This document shows positions 43,603-56,870 of a stretch of DNA of 64,000 bases, piece after piece. Below the pieces are notes generated by a model. It made no database searches, had not been told where the DNA came from, and saw only the letters and a program-made list of their open reading frames with translations. The number at the start of each line of letters is the position of its first letter. Positions within the stretch are counted from its first letter, which is position 1. Made by a program: the position numbers and the translations under genes. The stretch comes from Mycolicibacterium chubuense NBB4 (GTDB lineage Bacteria; Actinomycetota; Actinomycetes; Mycobacteriales; Mycobacteriaceae): positions 2,480,001 to 2,544,000 of the forward strand of contig NC_018027.1 in NCBI RefSeq assembly GCF_000266905.1, written 5' to 3'.

Positions 43603-45320
43603 GGAGATTCAGCGTAGGCGTCGGCCGCCGGGGCAGGCGGCACCGGTCGCGACGGCGCATCGGGCGGGAGAGCTGCGGCCGGTTCGTCGGTGTCCTCGGC
43701 GGCGGGCTCCGGTGGTGCGCGCCACGGCAGCCAGTGCAGCGTTGCGGCCATCAGGATCAGCACGATCAGCGCGCTCGCGACGGTCGCCATCACGATCTGG
43801 AACAGTGCGAACCGGTCGCCGTTCGCGGTCGGCCCGAAGATGCCGACCACCAGCGTGACCACGATCACGGCCGCCCGGAAGCCCGGCCGGGTGGCCCAGG
43901 CGGCGAGCGGGATGATCGCCCACAGCAGATACCACGGCTGCACCACCGGGAACAGCAGCACGGTCGCGCCCAGCGCGACCCCGAGCCCGCCCACCGGATG
44001 CAGCCGGCCACGCAGCACCGCCAGCAGGAGCCAGGTGACGATCAGCGCGATCAGGCTGACACCGATCGCACGGGTCAGGGCCAGCACGGCGGTGGTGTGG
44101 TCGCCGAGGCCGAGCAGGAGGCCGACCTGCCCGGTGCCGAGTGCCAGCAGCGTCGGCGGGGACATCCAGCTGCGCACGACGTTGGCGGTGCCGAGCGTGA
44201 ACAACCACCCGAAGCCCAGGCCGCTGGCCCAGCCGATCACCGCCATCACCGCCAGCGCGATCGCGGTGAGGGAACCGCCCGCGATGAAGAACGCCTTGAC
44301 CGTGCCGCCCCACCGACACGCCAGTGCCATCGCCACGAAGCCGAGCGCCAACAGCGAGGGCAGCTTGACCTGCGACGAGCTCGTGATCAGCACGGTGCCC
44401 GCGACCAGCATGCCCATCGGGTACCAGCGCGCCCACTGCGCGCGTCCCCGCGGCCAGGCCAGCGGGCGGGGGATCAGCCGGGTTGCGGATTCGATGCCGC
44501 GGAGCGCGAACTCGGTGCCTGCCAGCATCATCCCCAGCATCAGTGCCTCGTTGTGGATCCCGGCGACCAGGTGCATGAACAGCAGAGGATTCATCGGACC
44601 CAGCCACAGCGCGCTCACCTCCGCGACCCCGCACCGGCGCGCCAGCCGCGGTGTCGCCCACACGATCATCCCCACCCCGACCAGCACGACGAGTCGATGG
44701 AACAGCACCGCTTCGACGATGTTCTCGCCGGTGATGGAGGAGATGCCGCGCCCGATCCACAGGAACAGCGGACCGTACGGGGCCGGGGTGTCGCGCCACA
44801 GGCTGGGCACCGACAGCGTGAACACGTGGTCGAGCCCGAGCCCGGGCGCGGGGCCTACGCGGTAGGGATCCTTGCCCTGCAGCGAGATCTCGCTCTGGGC
44901 CAGATAGGAGTAGACGTCCTTGCTGTACATCGGCGGCGCGATGAGTAGCGGCAGCGTCCACAGCAGCAGCGTGCGGTCGACCTGGCTGCGCGTCATCTTG
45001 CGCTTGCCCAGCGTGAACCGGCCCAGCATCAGCCAGGCCAGCGCCATCATCACCGCGCCGGTGGTGGTCATCGTGAGCGAGACGGTCTGGATGCGGGAGG
45101 GCAGGTTGAGCAGGCGCACCCCGAACGTCGGGTCCTGGACGACGGGACGCGCGCCGGCCCCCAGCGCGCCGATCGCCATCAGCACCGTGCCCGTCGCGCC
45201 GAACAGGCGGGTGTGGCGCATCGCGACCAGCTCACCGGCGTTGAGGGGGCTGCCGACGGTCCGCTCGTCGCCGTGCCAGCCGGCGATCGACGTACTGAGA
45301 GACGGGAGGCGAGCTGCCAC
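43599..45320 (-). CDS. mptB: Alpha-(1->6)-mannosyltransferase MptB
   Basis: The 573-residue polytopic GT-C enzyme uses polyprenyl-phosphomannose to build the core of lipomannan. About 13 helices are visible, with an acidic loop motif, PMYSKDVYSYLAQS, after the third or fourth helix, as in the GT-C class. The C-terminal 45 residues are Pro/Ala-rich. I use GTG 45320 (VAARLPSLSTSIAGWHG), which has TACGCT 7 nt upstream; a start at 45431 would overlap the sufR promoter and is rejected. Corresponds to Rv1459c. Confidence 0.9.
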   Translation of the reverse strand: MAARLPSLSTSIAGWHGDERTVGSPLNAGELVAMRHTRLFGATGTVLMAIGALGAGARPVVQDPTFGVRLLNLPSRIQTVSLTMTTTGAVMMALAWLMLGRFTLGKRKMTRSQVDRTLLLWTLPLLIAPPMYSKDVYSYLAQSEISLQGKDPYRVGPAPGLGLDHVFTLSVPSLWRDTPAPYGPLFLWIGRGISSITGENIVEAVLFHRLVVLVGVGMIVWATPRLARRCGVAEVSALWLGPMNPLLFMHLVAGIHNEALMLGMMLAGTEFALRGIESATRLIPRPLAWPRGRAQWARWYPMGMLVAGTVLITSSSQVKLPSLLALGFVAMALACRWGGTVKAFFIAGGSLTAIALAVMAVIGWASGLGFGWLFTLGTANVVRSWMSPPTLLALGTGQVGLLLGLGDHTTAVLALTRAIGVSLIALIVTWLLLAVLRGRLHPVGGLGVALGATVLLFPVVQPWYLLWAIIPLAAWATRPGFRAAVIVVTLVVGIFGPTANGDRFALFQIVMATVASALIVLILMAATLHWLPWRAPPEPAAEDTDEPAAALPPDAPSRPVPPAPAADAYAESP

Positions 45321-45333
45321 GAAAGGCAGCGTA
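45321..45333 (-). promoter_or_regulatory. Leaderless promoter of mptB operon
   Basis: On the minus strand TACGCT (45333-45328) is followed by 7 nt and the GTG at 45320. Confidence 0.6.
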
Positions 45334-45427
45334 GCCCCGGTTATTCCCGGTCCCCCCGGGGCGGCGGTGTGAGGATGCCAACGCCCCCGATAAGGGTCGG
45401 CTTGCTGGACCCGGTCCGGGAATTGCG

Positions 45428-45444
45428 TCACACTGGTGTTGTGA
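45428..45444 (+). promoter_or_regulatory. SufR operator over the sufR -10 and start codon
   Basis: ACACT-GGTGT-TGTGA at 45430-45444 matches the ACACT-N5-TGTGA site reported for mycobacterial SufR. With the flanking TC it forms the inverted repeat TCACA-N7-TGTGA. CACACT (45429-45434) is a plausible -10, 6 nt before the GTG at 45441, so binding would block polymerase and the leaderless start. Confidence 0.8.
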
Positions 45445-46163
45445 AAATCCGTCCGCAGGGCTCGGCCGCGCCGTCACCGGCGTCGTCGACGGCTGCCGAC
45501 AGTGATTCACACACCGACACCAGGGCCGCGATCATCCGGTTGCTTCTCGAGTCGGGACCCACCACCGCCGGCAGCATCGGCGAGCGTCTGGGGTTGTCCG
45601 CGGCGGGGGTGCGCAGACACCTCGACGCGCTGATCGACGCGGGTGACGCGAAGGCGAATGCCGCCGCGGCCTGGCAGCAGGAGGGCCGTGGCCGGCCCGC
45701 CAAGCGCTACCAGCTCACCGCCGCGGGCCGGGCGAAGCTCGAGCACACCTACGACGACCTCGCCTCGGCGGCCATGCGCCAGCTGCGAGAGCTCGGCGGC
45801 GACGAGGCCATCAAGGCATTCGCGCGGCGCCGCATCGACACCATCCTGGCCGGCGTCGACCCGGTGGCGGGTGTCGCCAGCGGTGAGGACGTCGAGGCGG
45901 CCGCCGACCGGATCGCCGACGCGCTCACCGGTGCGGGATACGCCACGACCACGACCCGGGTGCGCGGGCCGGTCGCGGGCGTGCAGATCTGCCAGCACCA
46001 CTGCCCGGTGTCGCATGTTGCCGAGGAGTTCCCGGAACTCTGCGAGGCCGAACAGCAGGCGATGGCCGAGGTGCTGGGCACTCACGTGCAGCGTCTGGCG
46101 ACCATCGTCAACGGCGACTGCGCCTGTACCACTCATGTCCCGCTGACCCCGGCGGGTCGCTAG
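45441..46163 (+). CDS. sufR: Iron-sulfur-responsive repressor SufR
   Basis: The 240-residue ArsR/DeoR-like regulator begins with a winged helix (about 30-95, LLESGPTTAGSIGERLGLSAAGVRRHLDAL). Four cysteines in the C-terminal part, C184, C188, C201 and C229, have spacing 4/13/28, the same as the reported cluster-binding cysteines of M. tuberculosis SufR (Rv1460). It should sense Fe-S status, iron or NO and repress the suf operon. GTG 45441 lies inside the operator. The sufB gene follows after 66 bp. Confidence 0.93.
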   Translation: MKIRPQGSAAPSPASSTAADSDSHTDTRAAIIRLLLESGPTTAGSIGERLGLSAAGVRRHLDALIDAGDAKANAAAAWQQEGRGRPAKRYQLTAAGRAKLEHTYDDLASAAMRQLRELGGDEAIKAFARRRIDTILAGVDPVAGVASGEDVEAAADRIADALTGAGYATTTTRVRGPVAGVQICQHHCPVSHVAEEFPELCEAEQQAMAEVLGTHVQRLATIVNGDCACTTHVPLTPAGR

Positions 46164-46229
46164 ACCGCACCACCTTCGGCGCTCAGCCCGCGCCGGAGCC
46201 ACCACGAAGAGCAAAAGGAGTGTGTCGCA

Positions 46230-47678
46230 ATGACACTCACACCGGAGGCTTCAGTCGCCAAGCCGGAGGCGTTGACCCAGGAGGAGGCCATCGCCTCGCT
46301 GGGTAAGTACGGCTACGGCTGGGCCGACTCCGACGTCGCGGGCGCCAGTGCGCAGCGAGGGCTGTCCGAGGCCGTGGTGCGCGACATCTCGGCCAAGAAG
46401 AGTGAGCCCGAGTGGATGCTCGACATCCGCCTGCGGGCGCTGCGCACCTTCGACAAGAAGCCGATGCCGAAGTGGGGCTCCAACCTCGAAGGCATCGACT
46501 TCGACAACATCAAGTACTTCGTCCGCTCCACCGAGAAGCAGGCGGCGTCGTGGGACGACCTGCCCGAGGACATCCGCAACACCTACGACAAGCTGGGCAT
46601 CCCGGAGGCGGAGAAGCAGCGCCTGGTCTCGGGTGTGGCCGCCCAGTACGAGTCCGAGGTCGTCTACCACCAGATCCGCGAGGACCTGGAGGAGCAGGGC
46701 GTGATCTTCCTCGACACCGACTCCGGGCTGCGTGAACATCCGGAACTGTTCCGGGAGTACTTCGGCACGGTGATCCCGGCCGGCGACAACAAGTTCTCCG
46801 CGCTCAACACCGCGGTCTGGTCGGGCGGTTCGTTCATCTACGTCCCCAAGGGCGTGCACGTCGACATCCCGCTGCAGGCCTACTTCCGGATCAACACCGA
46901 GAACATGGGTCAGTTCGAGCGGACGCTGATCATCGTCGACGAGGACGCCTACGTGCACTACGTCGAGGGCTGCACCGCGCCGATCTACAAGAGCGATTCG
47001 CTGCACAGCGCGGTCGTCGAGATCATCGTCAAGCCCGGCGGCCGCTGCCGCTACACCACGATCCAGAACTGGTCGAACAACGTCTACAACCTCGTGACCA
47101 AGCGGGCGCGCGCCGAAGCCGGCGCCACCATGGAGTGGGTCGACGGCAACATCGGCTCCAAGGTCACGATGAAGTACCCGGCCGTGTGGATGACCGGCGA
47201 GCACGCCCGCGGCGAGGTGCTCTCCGTGGCGTTCGCGGGGGAGGGCCAGCACCAGGACACCGGCGCCAAGATGCTGCACCTGGCGCCCAACACGTCGTCC
47301 AACATCGTGTCGAAGTCGGTGGCCCGTGGCGGTGGCCGCGCCTCCTACCGCGGTCTCGTGCAGGTGAACAAGGGTGCGGCCGGCTCGAAGTCGAGCGTGA
47401 AATGCGATGCGCTGTTGGTCGACACGATCAGCCGCAGCGACACCTATCCGTACGTCGACATCCGCGAGGACGACGTGACGATGGGCCACGAGGCGACGGT
47501 GTCCAAGGTCAGCGAGGATCAGCTGTTCTACCTGATGAGCCGCGGGATGACCGAGGACGAGGCCATGGCGATGGTCGTGCGCGGATTCGTCGAGCCGATC
47601 GCCAAGGAACTCCCGATGGAGTACGCGCTGGAGCTCAACCGGCTGATCGAGCTGCAGATGGAAGGCGCGGTCGGTTAA
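46230..47678 (+). CDS. sufB: Fe-S assembly scaffold SufB (no intein)
   Basis: The 482-residue protein is a core part of the SufBCD scaffold, which builds Fe-S clusters. The parallel beta-helix contains [21 protein letters not shown] and [20 protein letters not shown], followed by [28 protein letters not shown] precedes the ATG by 9 nt. The length is that of intein-free SufB, whereas M. tuberculosis SufB is interrupted by an intein of about 360 residues. The stop is directly followed by the GTG of sufD. Confidence 0.97.
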   Translation: MTLTPEASVAKPEALTQEEAIASLGKYGYGWADSDVAGASAQRGLSEAVVRDISAKKSEPEWMLDIRLRALRTFDKKPMPKWGSNLEGIDFDNIKYFVRSTEKQAASWDDLPEDIRNTYDKLGIPEAEKQRLVSGVAAQYESEVVYHQIREDLEEQGVIFLDTDSGLREHPELFREYFGTVIPAGDNKFSALNTAVWSGGSFIYVPKGVHVDIPLQAYFRINTENMGQFERTLIIVDEDAYVHYVEGCTAPIYKSDSLHSAVVEIIVKPGGRCRYTTIQNWSNNVYNLVTKRARAEAGATMEWVDGNIGSKVTMKYPAVWMTGEHARGEVLSVAFAGEGQHQDTGAKMLHLAPNTSSNIVSKSVARGGGRASYRGLVQVNKGAAGSKSSVKCDALLVDTISRSDTYPYVDIREDDVTMGHEATVSKVSEDQLFYLMSRGMTEDEAMAMVVRGFVEPIAKELPMEYALELNRLIELQMEGAVG

Positions 47679-48859
47679 GTGACCCAGAACCTCACTGAAG
47701 CTGTCGAAGGGATCGTCCGGAACAAGGGCGAGCTGTTCTCGTCCTTCGACGTCAACGCCTTCGAGGTGCCCGGCGGGCGCGACGAGATCTGGCGCTTCAC
47801 CCCGCTGAGGCGGCTGCGCGGACTGCACGACGGCTCCGCGGTCGCAACCGGTGCGGTGACGGTCGAGGCCACCGAGCGTCCCGGCGTGACGGTGGAGACC
47901 GTCGGCCGCGACGACGAGCGGCTCGGCCAGGCCGGCGCGCCCACCGATCGGGTTGCGGCCCAGGCATTCTCATCGTTCGACTCGGCGACGGTCGTGACCG
48001 TCGCGCGGGACACCGAGGTGCCCGAACCGATCGAGATCGTCGTCACCGGACCCGGCGAGGGCGCCGTGGCGTATCACCACCTGCAGATCCGGGTCGAGGA
48101 ACTCTCCCGTGCGATCGTCGTCGTGGACCTGCGGGGCAGCGGAACGGTCGCCGACAACGTCGAGATCATCGTCGGCGACTCGGCCGGCGTCGGGGTCATC
48201 TGGATCGCCGATTGGGCCGACGACACCGTCCACGTCAGTTCGCATCACGCGCGGCTGGGCAAGGACGCGGTGCTCGGGCACGTCAACGTCACCCTCGGCG
48301 GCGACGTCGTCCGCACGACGACGACGGTGCGCTTCACCGGGCCGGGCGGCGACGCGAAGCTTCTCGGCACGTACTTCGCCGACGACGGACAACACTTCGA
48401 GTCCCGGCTGCTGGTCGACCACTCCGAGCCCAACTGCAAGTCCGACGTGCTGTACAAGGGTGCGCTGCAAGGCGATCCGGACTCGCGCAAGCCCGATGCG
48501 CACACCGTGTGGGTCGGCGACGTGCTGATCCGTGCCGCGGCGACGGGCACCGACACCTTCGAGGTCAACCGCAACCTGGTGCTCACCGACGGCGCCCGGG
48601 CCGACTCGGTGCCCAACCTCGAGATCGAGACCGGCGAGATCGTCGGTGCCGGGCACGCCAGTGCCACCGGACGTTTCGACGACGAGCAGCTGTTCTACCT
48701 GCGTGCCCGCGGCATCCCCGAAGAGCAGGCCCGCCGCCTGGTGGTGCGCGGCTTCTTCAACGAGATCATCGCCAAGATCGCGGTCCCCGCCGTCCGCGAT
48801 CGCCTGACCGACGCCATCGAACGAGAACTGGCCATTACCGAATCGAGAGCCTCCCAATC

Positions 48860-48863
<4 letters not shown>
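47679..48863 (+). CDS. sufD: Fe-S assembly protein SufD
   Basis: The 394-residue SufB paralogue forms the SufBC2D complex. The family C-terminal segment HASATGRFDDEQLFYLRARGIPEEQARRLVV, with the conserved His, is intact. The GTG follows the sufB TAA with no gap. The stop overlaps sufC by ATGA. N-terminal motif EVPGGRDEIWRFTPLRRL matches the actinobacterial subgroup. Confidence 0.96.
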
Positions 48864-51414
<2,551 letters not shown>

Positions 51415-51415
<1 letters not shown>

Positions 51416-51789
51416 TGAGTGATACTGCACCGGCAGAGACGAGCGGGGCATCGATGGAGCCGAACGAGGAGCTGCTCGCCGACATCGAGGAGGCGATGCG
51501 CGACGTCGTCGATCCCGAGCTCGGGATCAACGTCGTCGACCTCGGTCTGGTCTACGGCCTGGGTGTGGAGAAGGGCGACACAGGCCCGGTCGCGCTGATC
51601 GACATGACGCTCACGTCGGCCGCGTGCCCCCTGACCGACGTGATCGAGGACCAGTCCCGCACTGCGCTGGTCGGCGCCGGGTTGGTCAACGAGATCAAGA
51701 TCAACTGGGTGTGGAACCCGCCGTGGGGACCGGACAAGATCACCGAGGACGGCCGCGAACAGCTGAGGGCGCTGGGCTTCACGGTCTGA
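51415..51789 (+). CDS. sufT: SufT / MIP18-family Fe-S maturation protein
   Basis: The 124-residue DUF59 protein contains DPELGINVVDLGLVYGL, TSAACPLTDVIEDQ with the conserved Cys, and the C-terminal NWVWNPPWGPDKITEDGREQLRALGF. SufT helps mature Fe-S proteins under high demand. It is the last gene of the suf operon, with a one-base overlap with sufU. Confidence 0.94.
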
Positions 51790-51795
51790 CCTCGG

Positions 51796-52320
51796 GTGGT
51801 CACCATCCCGGCCGCGGTCTGGCGAGGCGGCGCGGTCCGCCGCGCGGTGACGATCGGCGCGGCCTTCGGGCTGTGCGTGGGTGCGCTGGCCTGGCTGGAC
51901 TCCGGCGCCGTCGCGGCCGGTGCAGTCGTGTTCACGGTCGTAGGCGGGTTCTACGGCGTCTGGATGTCGCGTCGGATGGCTCGGTACTGGCCGTCGGATC
52001 AGCTGTCCGGTGCCGATCGTGTGGCGGTGGTCCGCGCCGTCCGGCGCGGCGAACCGGTCGCCGGACGACTTTCCGATGCGGCGGCGGCCTACGCCGCCGG
52101 CCTCACTGCCGCAGCCGAGGAGGGCCGGCGGTGGCGATGGTTGCTCGGTGTCGTCCTCGTCGTGGCGGCGGTGACGGCGTTGTGGGACGCAGCCCTCGGC
52201 TCGTGGGGGAACGCGGTGGCCTCCGCCGTGTATCTCGCGGCGCTGCTGGTCGAGGTGTTCTGGTGGCCCGGGCGGCGGGCGAGGCTGCTGAGTAATGCCC
52301 AGCGCGCTGCGGCCGGCTGA
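51796..52320 (+). CDS. Membrane protein of unknown function
   Basis: The 174-residue protein begins MVTIPAAVWRGG with GTG 51796, 6 bp after the sufT stop. Helices are predicted near 17-35, 40-58, 112-130 and 135-155, with a soluble loop between the second and third (ADRVAVVRAVRRGEPVAGRL). I do not recognise the family. Proximity to sufT suggests cotranscription, but no functional link can be read. Confidence 0.75.
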   Translation: MVTIPAAVWRGGAVRRAVTIGAAFGLCVGALAWLDSGAVAAGAVVFTVVGGFYGVWMSRRMARYWPSDQLSGADRVAVVRAVRRGEPVAGRLSDAAAAYAAGLTAAAEEGRRWRWLLGVVLVVAAVTALWDAALGSWGNAVASAVYLAALLVEVFWWPGRRARLLSNAQRAAAG

Positions 52321-52367
52321 CTCCCACATCTGGGAACACGCGCGAGGGGCGAAGCGTTGACCTACAC

Positions 52368-52736
52368 GTGGCTACCCAAGACATCACCGCCGAGCAGTTC
52401 AACGACACCATCAACGACAACGAGATCGTGCTGGTCGATTTCTGGGCGTCGTGGTGCGGGCCGTGCCGGGCGTTCGCCCCGACCTACTCGGCATCGTCGG
52501 ACAAACATCCTGACGTCGTCTACGCCAAGGTGGACACCGAGGCCGAGCAGCAGCTCGCGGCCGCGGCCGACATTCGGTCGATCCCCACGTTGATGGCCTT
52601 CAAGAAGGGCAAGCTGGTGTTCAACCAGGCCGGCGCCCTTCCGCCGGCCGCGCTGGAGGACCTGGTGCAGAAGATCAAGGAGTTCGACATCGACGCGGCG
52701 ATCGCCGCCGAGCAGGCAAACCCGTCCGACGCCTGA
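52368..52736 (+). CDS. trxA: Thioredoxin TrxA-like
   Basis: The 122-residue protein has a standard thioredoxin fold with the redox motif WASWCGPCRAF and the cis-proline in RSIPTLMAF. The C-terminus has a helical extension of about 15 residues (DIDAAIAAEQANPSDA). It matches Rv1470 in position. No Shine-Dalgarno or convincing -10 is seen close to the GTG at 52368. Confidence 0.94.
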   Translation: MATQDITAEQFNDTINDNEIVLVDFWASWCGPCRAFAPTYSASSDKHPDVVYAKVDTEAEQQLAAAADIRSIPTLMAFKKGKLVFNQAGALPPAALEDLVQKIKEFDIDAAIAAEQANPSDA

Positions 52737-52762
52737 CCGCGGGAGCGCAGCCCGGCACGCGA

Positions 52763-52777
52763 TAGCGTGCACACGTG
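52763..52777 (+). promoter_or_regulatory. Leaderless promoter of echA
   Basis: TAGCGT at 52763-52768 lies 6 nt before the GTG at 52775. Confidence 0.65.
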
Positions 52778-53590
52778 ACCAACGGCTTCGTCCTCGTCGA
52801 ACGCCCGCGCCGCCACGTCGCCCTGGTGACGCTGAACCGGCCCGAGCGGATGAACTCCATGGCCTTCGACGTCATGGTGCCGCTGAAGGCGGCGCTCGAC
52901 GAGCTCACCCACGACAACGACGTCCGTGTCGTGGTGCTCACCGGTGCAGGGCGCGGCTTCTCCTCGGGTGCCGACCACAAATCGGCGGGCTCGGTTCCGC
53001 ACGTCGACGGTCTGACCCGTCCGACCTTCGGCCTGCGCTCGATGGAAGTGCTCGACGACGTCATCCTGGCACTGCGCAAGATGCACCAGCCGGTCATCGC
53101 GGCGGTCAACGGCGCCGCGATCGGAGGCGGTCTGTGTCTGGCGCTGGCGGCCGACATCCGCGTCGCGGCGACGGACGCGTACTTCCGCGCGGCGGGCATC
53201 AACAACGGCCTCACCGCCAGCGAACTGGGACTCAGTTATCTGCTGCCCAGGGCGATCGGCTCGTCGCGGGCGTTCGAGATCATGCTCACCGGGCGCGACG
53301 TCGACGCCGAGGAAGCGGAGCGCATCGGGCTGGTGTCGCGCCACGTGCCCGGCGAGCACTTGCTGGAGACCTGCTACGACATGGCGGAGCGGATCGCCGG
53401 GTTCTCGCGGCCGGGTACGGAACTGACCAAGCGGACCATCTGGAGCGGCCTGGACGCCGGTTCGCTCGAGTCGCACATGCAGGCCGAGGGGCTGGGTCAG
53501 CTCTACATCCGGTTGCTCACCAGCAACTTCGAGGAGGCCGTGGCGGCGCGGAAGGACAACCGCGCGCCGGTCTTCACCGACGACAAATGA
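52775..53590 (+). CDS. Enoyl-CoA hydratase/isomerase (EchA12-like)
   Basis: The 271-residue crotonase-fold protein has the oxyanion-hole segments GRGFSSGADHKS and NGAAIGGGLCLALAADIRVA. The first catalytic Glu position is replaced by Gly/Leu-rich sequence (GGGLCLAL) and the second site reads LTASELGLSYLLPRAIG, so the Glu in SELG is kept. It likely acts in fatty acid breakdown or a related CoA reaction. Corresponds in position to Rv1472. The stop overlaps a 10-codon frame. Confidence 0.9.
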   Translation: MTNGFVLVERPRRHVALVTLNRPERMNSMAFDVMVPLKAALDELTHDNDVRVVVLTGAGRGFSSGADHKSAGSVPHVDGLTRPTFGLRSMEVLDDVILALRKMHQPVIAAVNGAAIGGGLCLALAADIRVAATDAYFRAAGINNGLTASELGLSYLLPRAIGSSRAFEIMLTGRDVDAEEAERIGLVSRHVPGEHLLETCYDMAERIAGFSRPGTELTKRTIWSGLDAGSLESHMQAEGLGQLYIRLLTSNFEEAVAARKDNRAPVFTDDK

Positions 53591-53619
53591 ATTGGCATCG
53601 AACACACCGCTGCCATTAG
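53587..53619 (+). CDS. 10-codon ORF in the ABC-F leader
   Basis: ATG at 53587 overlaps the echA stop as ATGA and encodes MNWHRTHRCH. It precedes a hairpin (53639-53658) and the ABC-F Shine-Dalgarno. It might act as a leader peptide; if the internal TAGCCT promoter (53617-53622) is used, it would not be on that transcript. Confidence 0.35.
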   Translation: MNWHRTHRCH

Positions 53620-53622
53620 CCT
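53617..53622 (+). promoter_or_regulatory. Possible -10 of the ABC-F gene
   Basis: TAGCCT about 60 bp before the ABC-F GTG, giving a leader of roughly 53 nt that contains a stem-loop. Confidence 0.4.
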
Positions 53623-53638
53623 TTGAAGTGCCCATCTC

Positions 53639-53658
53639 GGCAGGGGCTCTGCCCTGCC
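53639..53658 (+). promoter_or_regulatory. Stem-loop in the ABC-F leader
   Basis: GGCAGGG at 53639-53645 pairs with CCCTGCC at 53652-53658, with a 6-nt loop. It lies 10 nt upstream of the AGGAG that precedes the GTG at 53682 and could affect initiation or attenuation. Confidence 0.5.
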
Positions 53659-53681
53659 CGCTGTCATTCAGGAGTTCGCGC

Positions 53682-55310
<1,629 letters not shown>

Positions 55311-55378
55311 GTTTGCTTTTTACTGCCATCGGCGAGTGGAGTTCTTTCCGATGTCACACAGCGAGTTCACAGGTGCTT

Positions 55379-55408
55379 GAAGGCTAACAAGTAGCTTTGC
55401 TAGCCTTC
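55379..55408 (+). other. Inverted repeat upstream of the PE-PPE gene
   Basis: GAAGGCTA at 55379-55386 pairs with TAGCCTTC at 55401-55408, with a 14-nt loop. It lies in the gap 55311-55484, which is less GC-rich than its surroundings and otherwise shows no gene. No run of T follows, so a terminator is unlikely. Confidence 0.55.
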
Positions 55409-55484
55409 ACCGGACGGGCGATCTCTGGGGGGAGTCAACCGATTCACCTGCTGCGTCGCGATTCTCGGGGGAGGAATTTTTCGC

Positions 55485-56765
55485 ATGCGTATTTTCGCTG
55501 TTTCGACTGTTTTGGCGGGAGCTCTGAGTCTCCCACTCGGTCTGGCCACGGGGGAAGCGGCCGCCGCCACACCGGTGTTGACCATCTCGGGCCACACGCT
55601 GGTCGTCCGGACGCCGATGGAACAGGAGCTGCAGGGCCGGCTCTGCCGAGGGCAATTCTCGTGCCAGAAGGTGGACTACCGATCCAGCGGACTCGGTGGT
55701 CGCCCGAAAGTGGAGGCGGTGGAGATCCTGCAGAACGACCTGCAGGCGACTGCGGGTCCGGCGATCGTGTTCGCGTATTCGCAAGGGGGTGAGATCGCAA
55801 CCTCATGGCTCCTCAAATACGGCGCCAGCACCGGCCGGGTCGCCGGTCAGCCCGATGAGGTGCAGTTCGTCCTGGCGGGCAGCCCCGACAACGGTATGGG
55901 CGGCCTGGGCCCGGCGAGCGGATCCACGACAGCCCCGGCGACGCCGACCGACACCGGATACACGATCATCGAGGTGTCGCGCGAATACGACCTCGAATCC
56001 GATTTTCCGACGAAACGTTTCAACTCCTTCGCGAACGCGAATGCTCGCTCGGGCTACTTCCGTGTCCACATGGACTACACCGGTGTCGACCTGACCGACC
56101 CGAACAATCTCGTCCTTCAGAAGGGCGGCACCACATACGTCTTGGTACCCACCGAGAATCTGCCGATGCTGGATCCGCTGTTGTCCTTGCATCTGAACGG
56201 GTTGCATGACGCGCTGAACGCCAAGCTGAAGCCGATCGTCGACTCCGCTTACGACCGCACGGGATACGTCACGTTGGCCGAGGCCATGGCGGCAGGATGG
56301 GAGCTACCGAACCTTCTCACCGACCTTCCGCCGGCCGCTGCGCCAGCACAGAACGCCGTCGCCGGGCTCAGCGTAGCTCCGTCGACCGGATCGGGTGAGA
56401 AGGCTTCGTCAGCAGCAGCACCGGTGGTATCTGCGGAGTCTGCTGATCCTGGCATCGGCGGCCGTAAGGTGTCCCCCGCAGTGCGGACGCGTCAGAAGTC
56501 CGCTGCTGGAGCACTGTCGCTGGACACCCCGGCCGGTGAGGCGGACCGAACCGAGGACGACACGGCGATGCGGTCGACCAGGTCGCCGAGACACGCACTT
56601 CAGTCCTCGCGCGTTGCGGACGGGATGGCGGCGCCCGACAAGACCGACGGCAGTTCAACTGTGCACGCCTCCGACAGGATGCGAGTGCAGACGCAGCCGC
56701 GGCACAGCAGGACGGCGGCTTCAGACCGAGCTGCGGCGCGATCGACCGGGCGCCACGCGCTGTAG
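55485..56765 (+). CDS. Secreted PE-PPE-domain (serine esterase-like) protein
   Basis: The 426-residue protein has a Sec signal peptide (MRIFAVSTVLAGALSLPLGL, cleavage near GEAAAA-TPV). The PE-PPE domain, an alpha/beta hydrolase fold, has the nucleophile Ser99 in FAYSQGGE and LAGSPDNGMGG after it. There is no PE or PPE N-terminal domain, so it is exported by Sec rather than ESX. After about residue 300 the chain is low in hydrophobic residues and probably disordered. GGGGGAGG lies upstream of the ATG. The G+C content looks lower than that of its neighbours, which suggests later acquisition. Confidence 0.85.
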   Translation: MRIFAVSTVLAGALSLPLGLATGEAAAATPVLTISGHTLVVRTPMEQELQGRLCRGQFSCQKVDYRSSGLGGRPKVEAVEILQNDLQATAGPAIVFAYSQGGEIATSWLLKYGASTGRVAGQPDEVQFVLAGSPDNGMGGLGPASGSTTAPATPTDTGYTIIEVSREYDLESDFPTKRFNSFANANARSGYFRVHMDYTGVDLTDPNNLVLQKGGTTYVLVPTENLPMLDPLLSLHLNGLHDALNAKLKPIVDSAYDRTGYVTLAEAMAAGWELPNLLTDLPPAAAPAQNAVAGLSVAPSTGSGEKASSAAAPVVSAESADPGIGGRKVSPAVRTRQKSAAGALSLDTPAGEADRTEDDTAMRSTRSPRHALQSSRVADGMAAPDKTDGSSTVHASDRMRVQTQPRHSRTAASDRAAARSTGRHAL

Positions 56766-56870
56766 CGCTGTCTGGGAAGGCTCATTGCGCGGCCCACCCG
56801 TCATTCGGTCGGGTGTGTCAACGGTCACCGACCCGGGTATGCGTTTGTGCAGAACCTCGGGGAGGCGTTG

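Noticed and set aside
45321..45431. A longer MptB starting at 45431
   Set aside because: It would overlap the sufR promoter, adds residues unlike the family, and the -10 at 45328-45333 supports GTG 45320.
55379..55408. An intrinsic terminator after the ABC-F gene
   Set aside because: The stem is only 8 bp with a 14-nt loop and no T-run follows.
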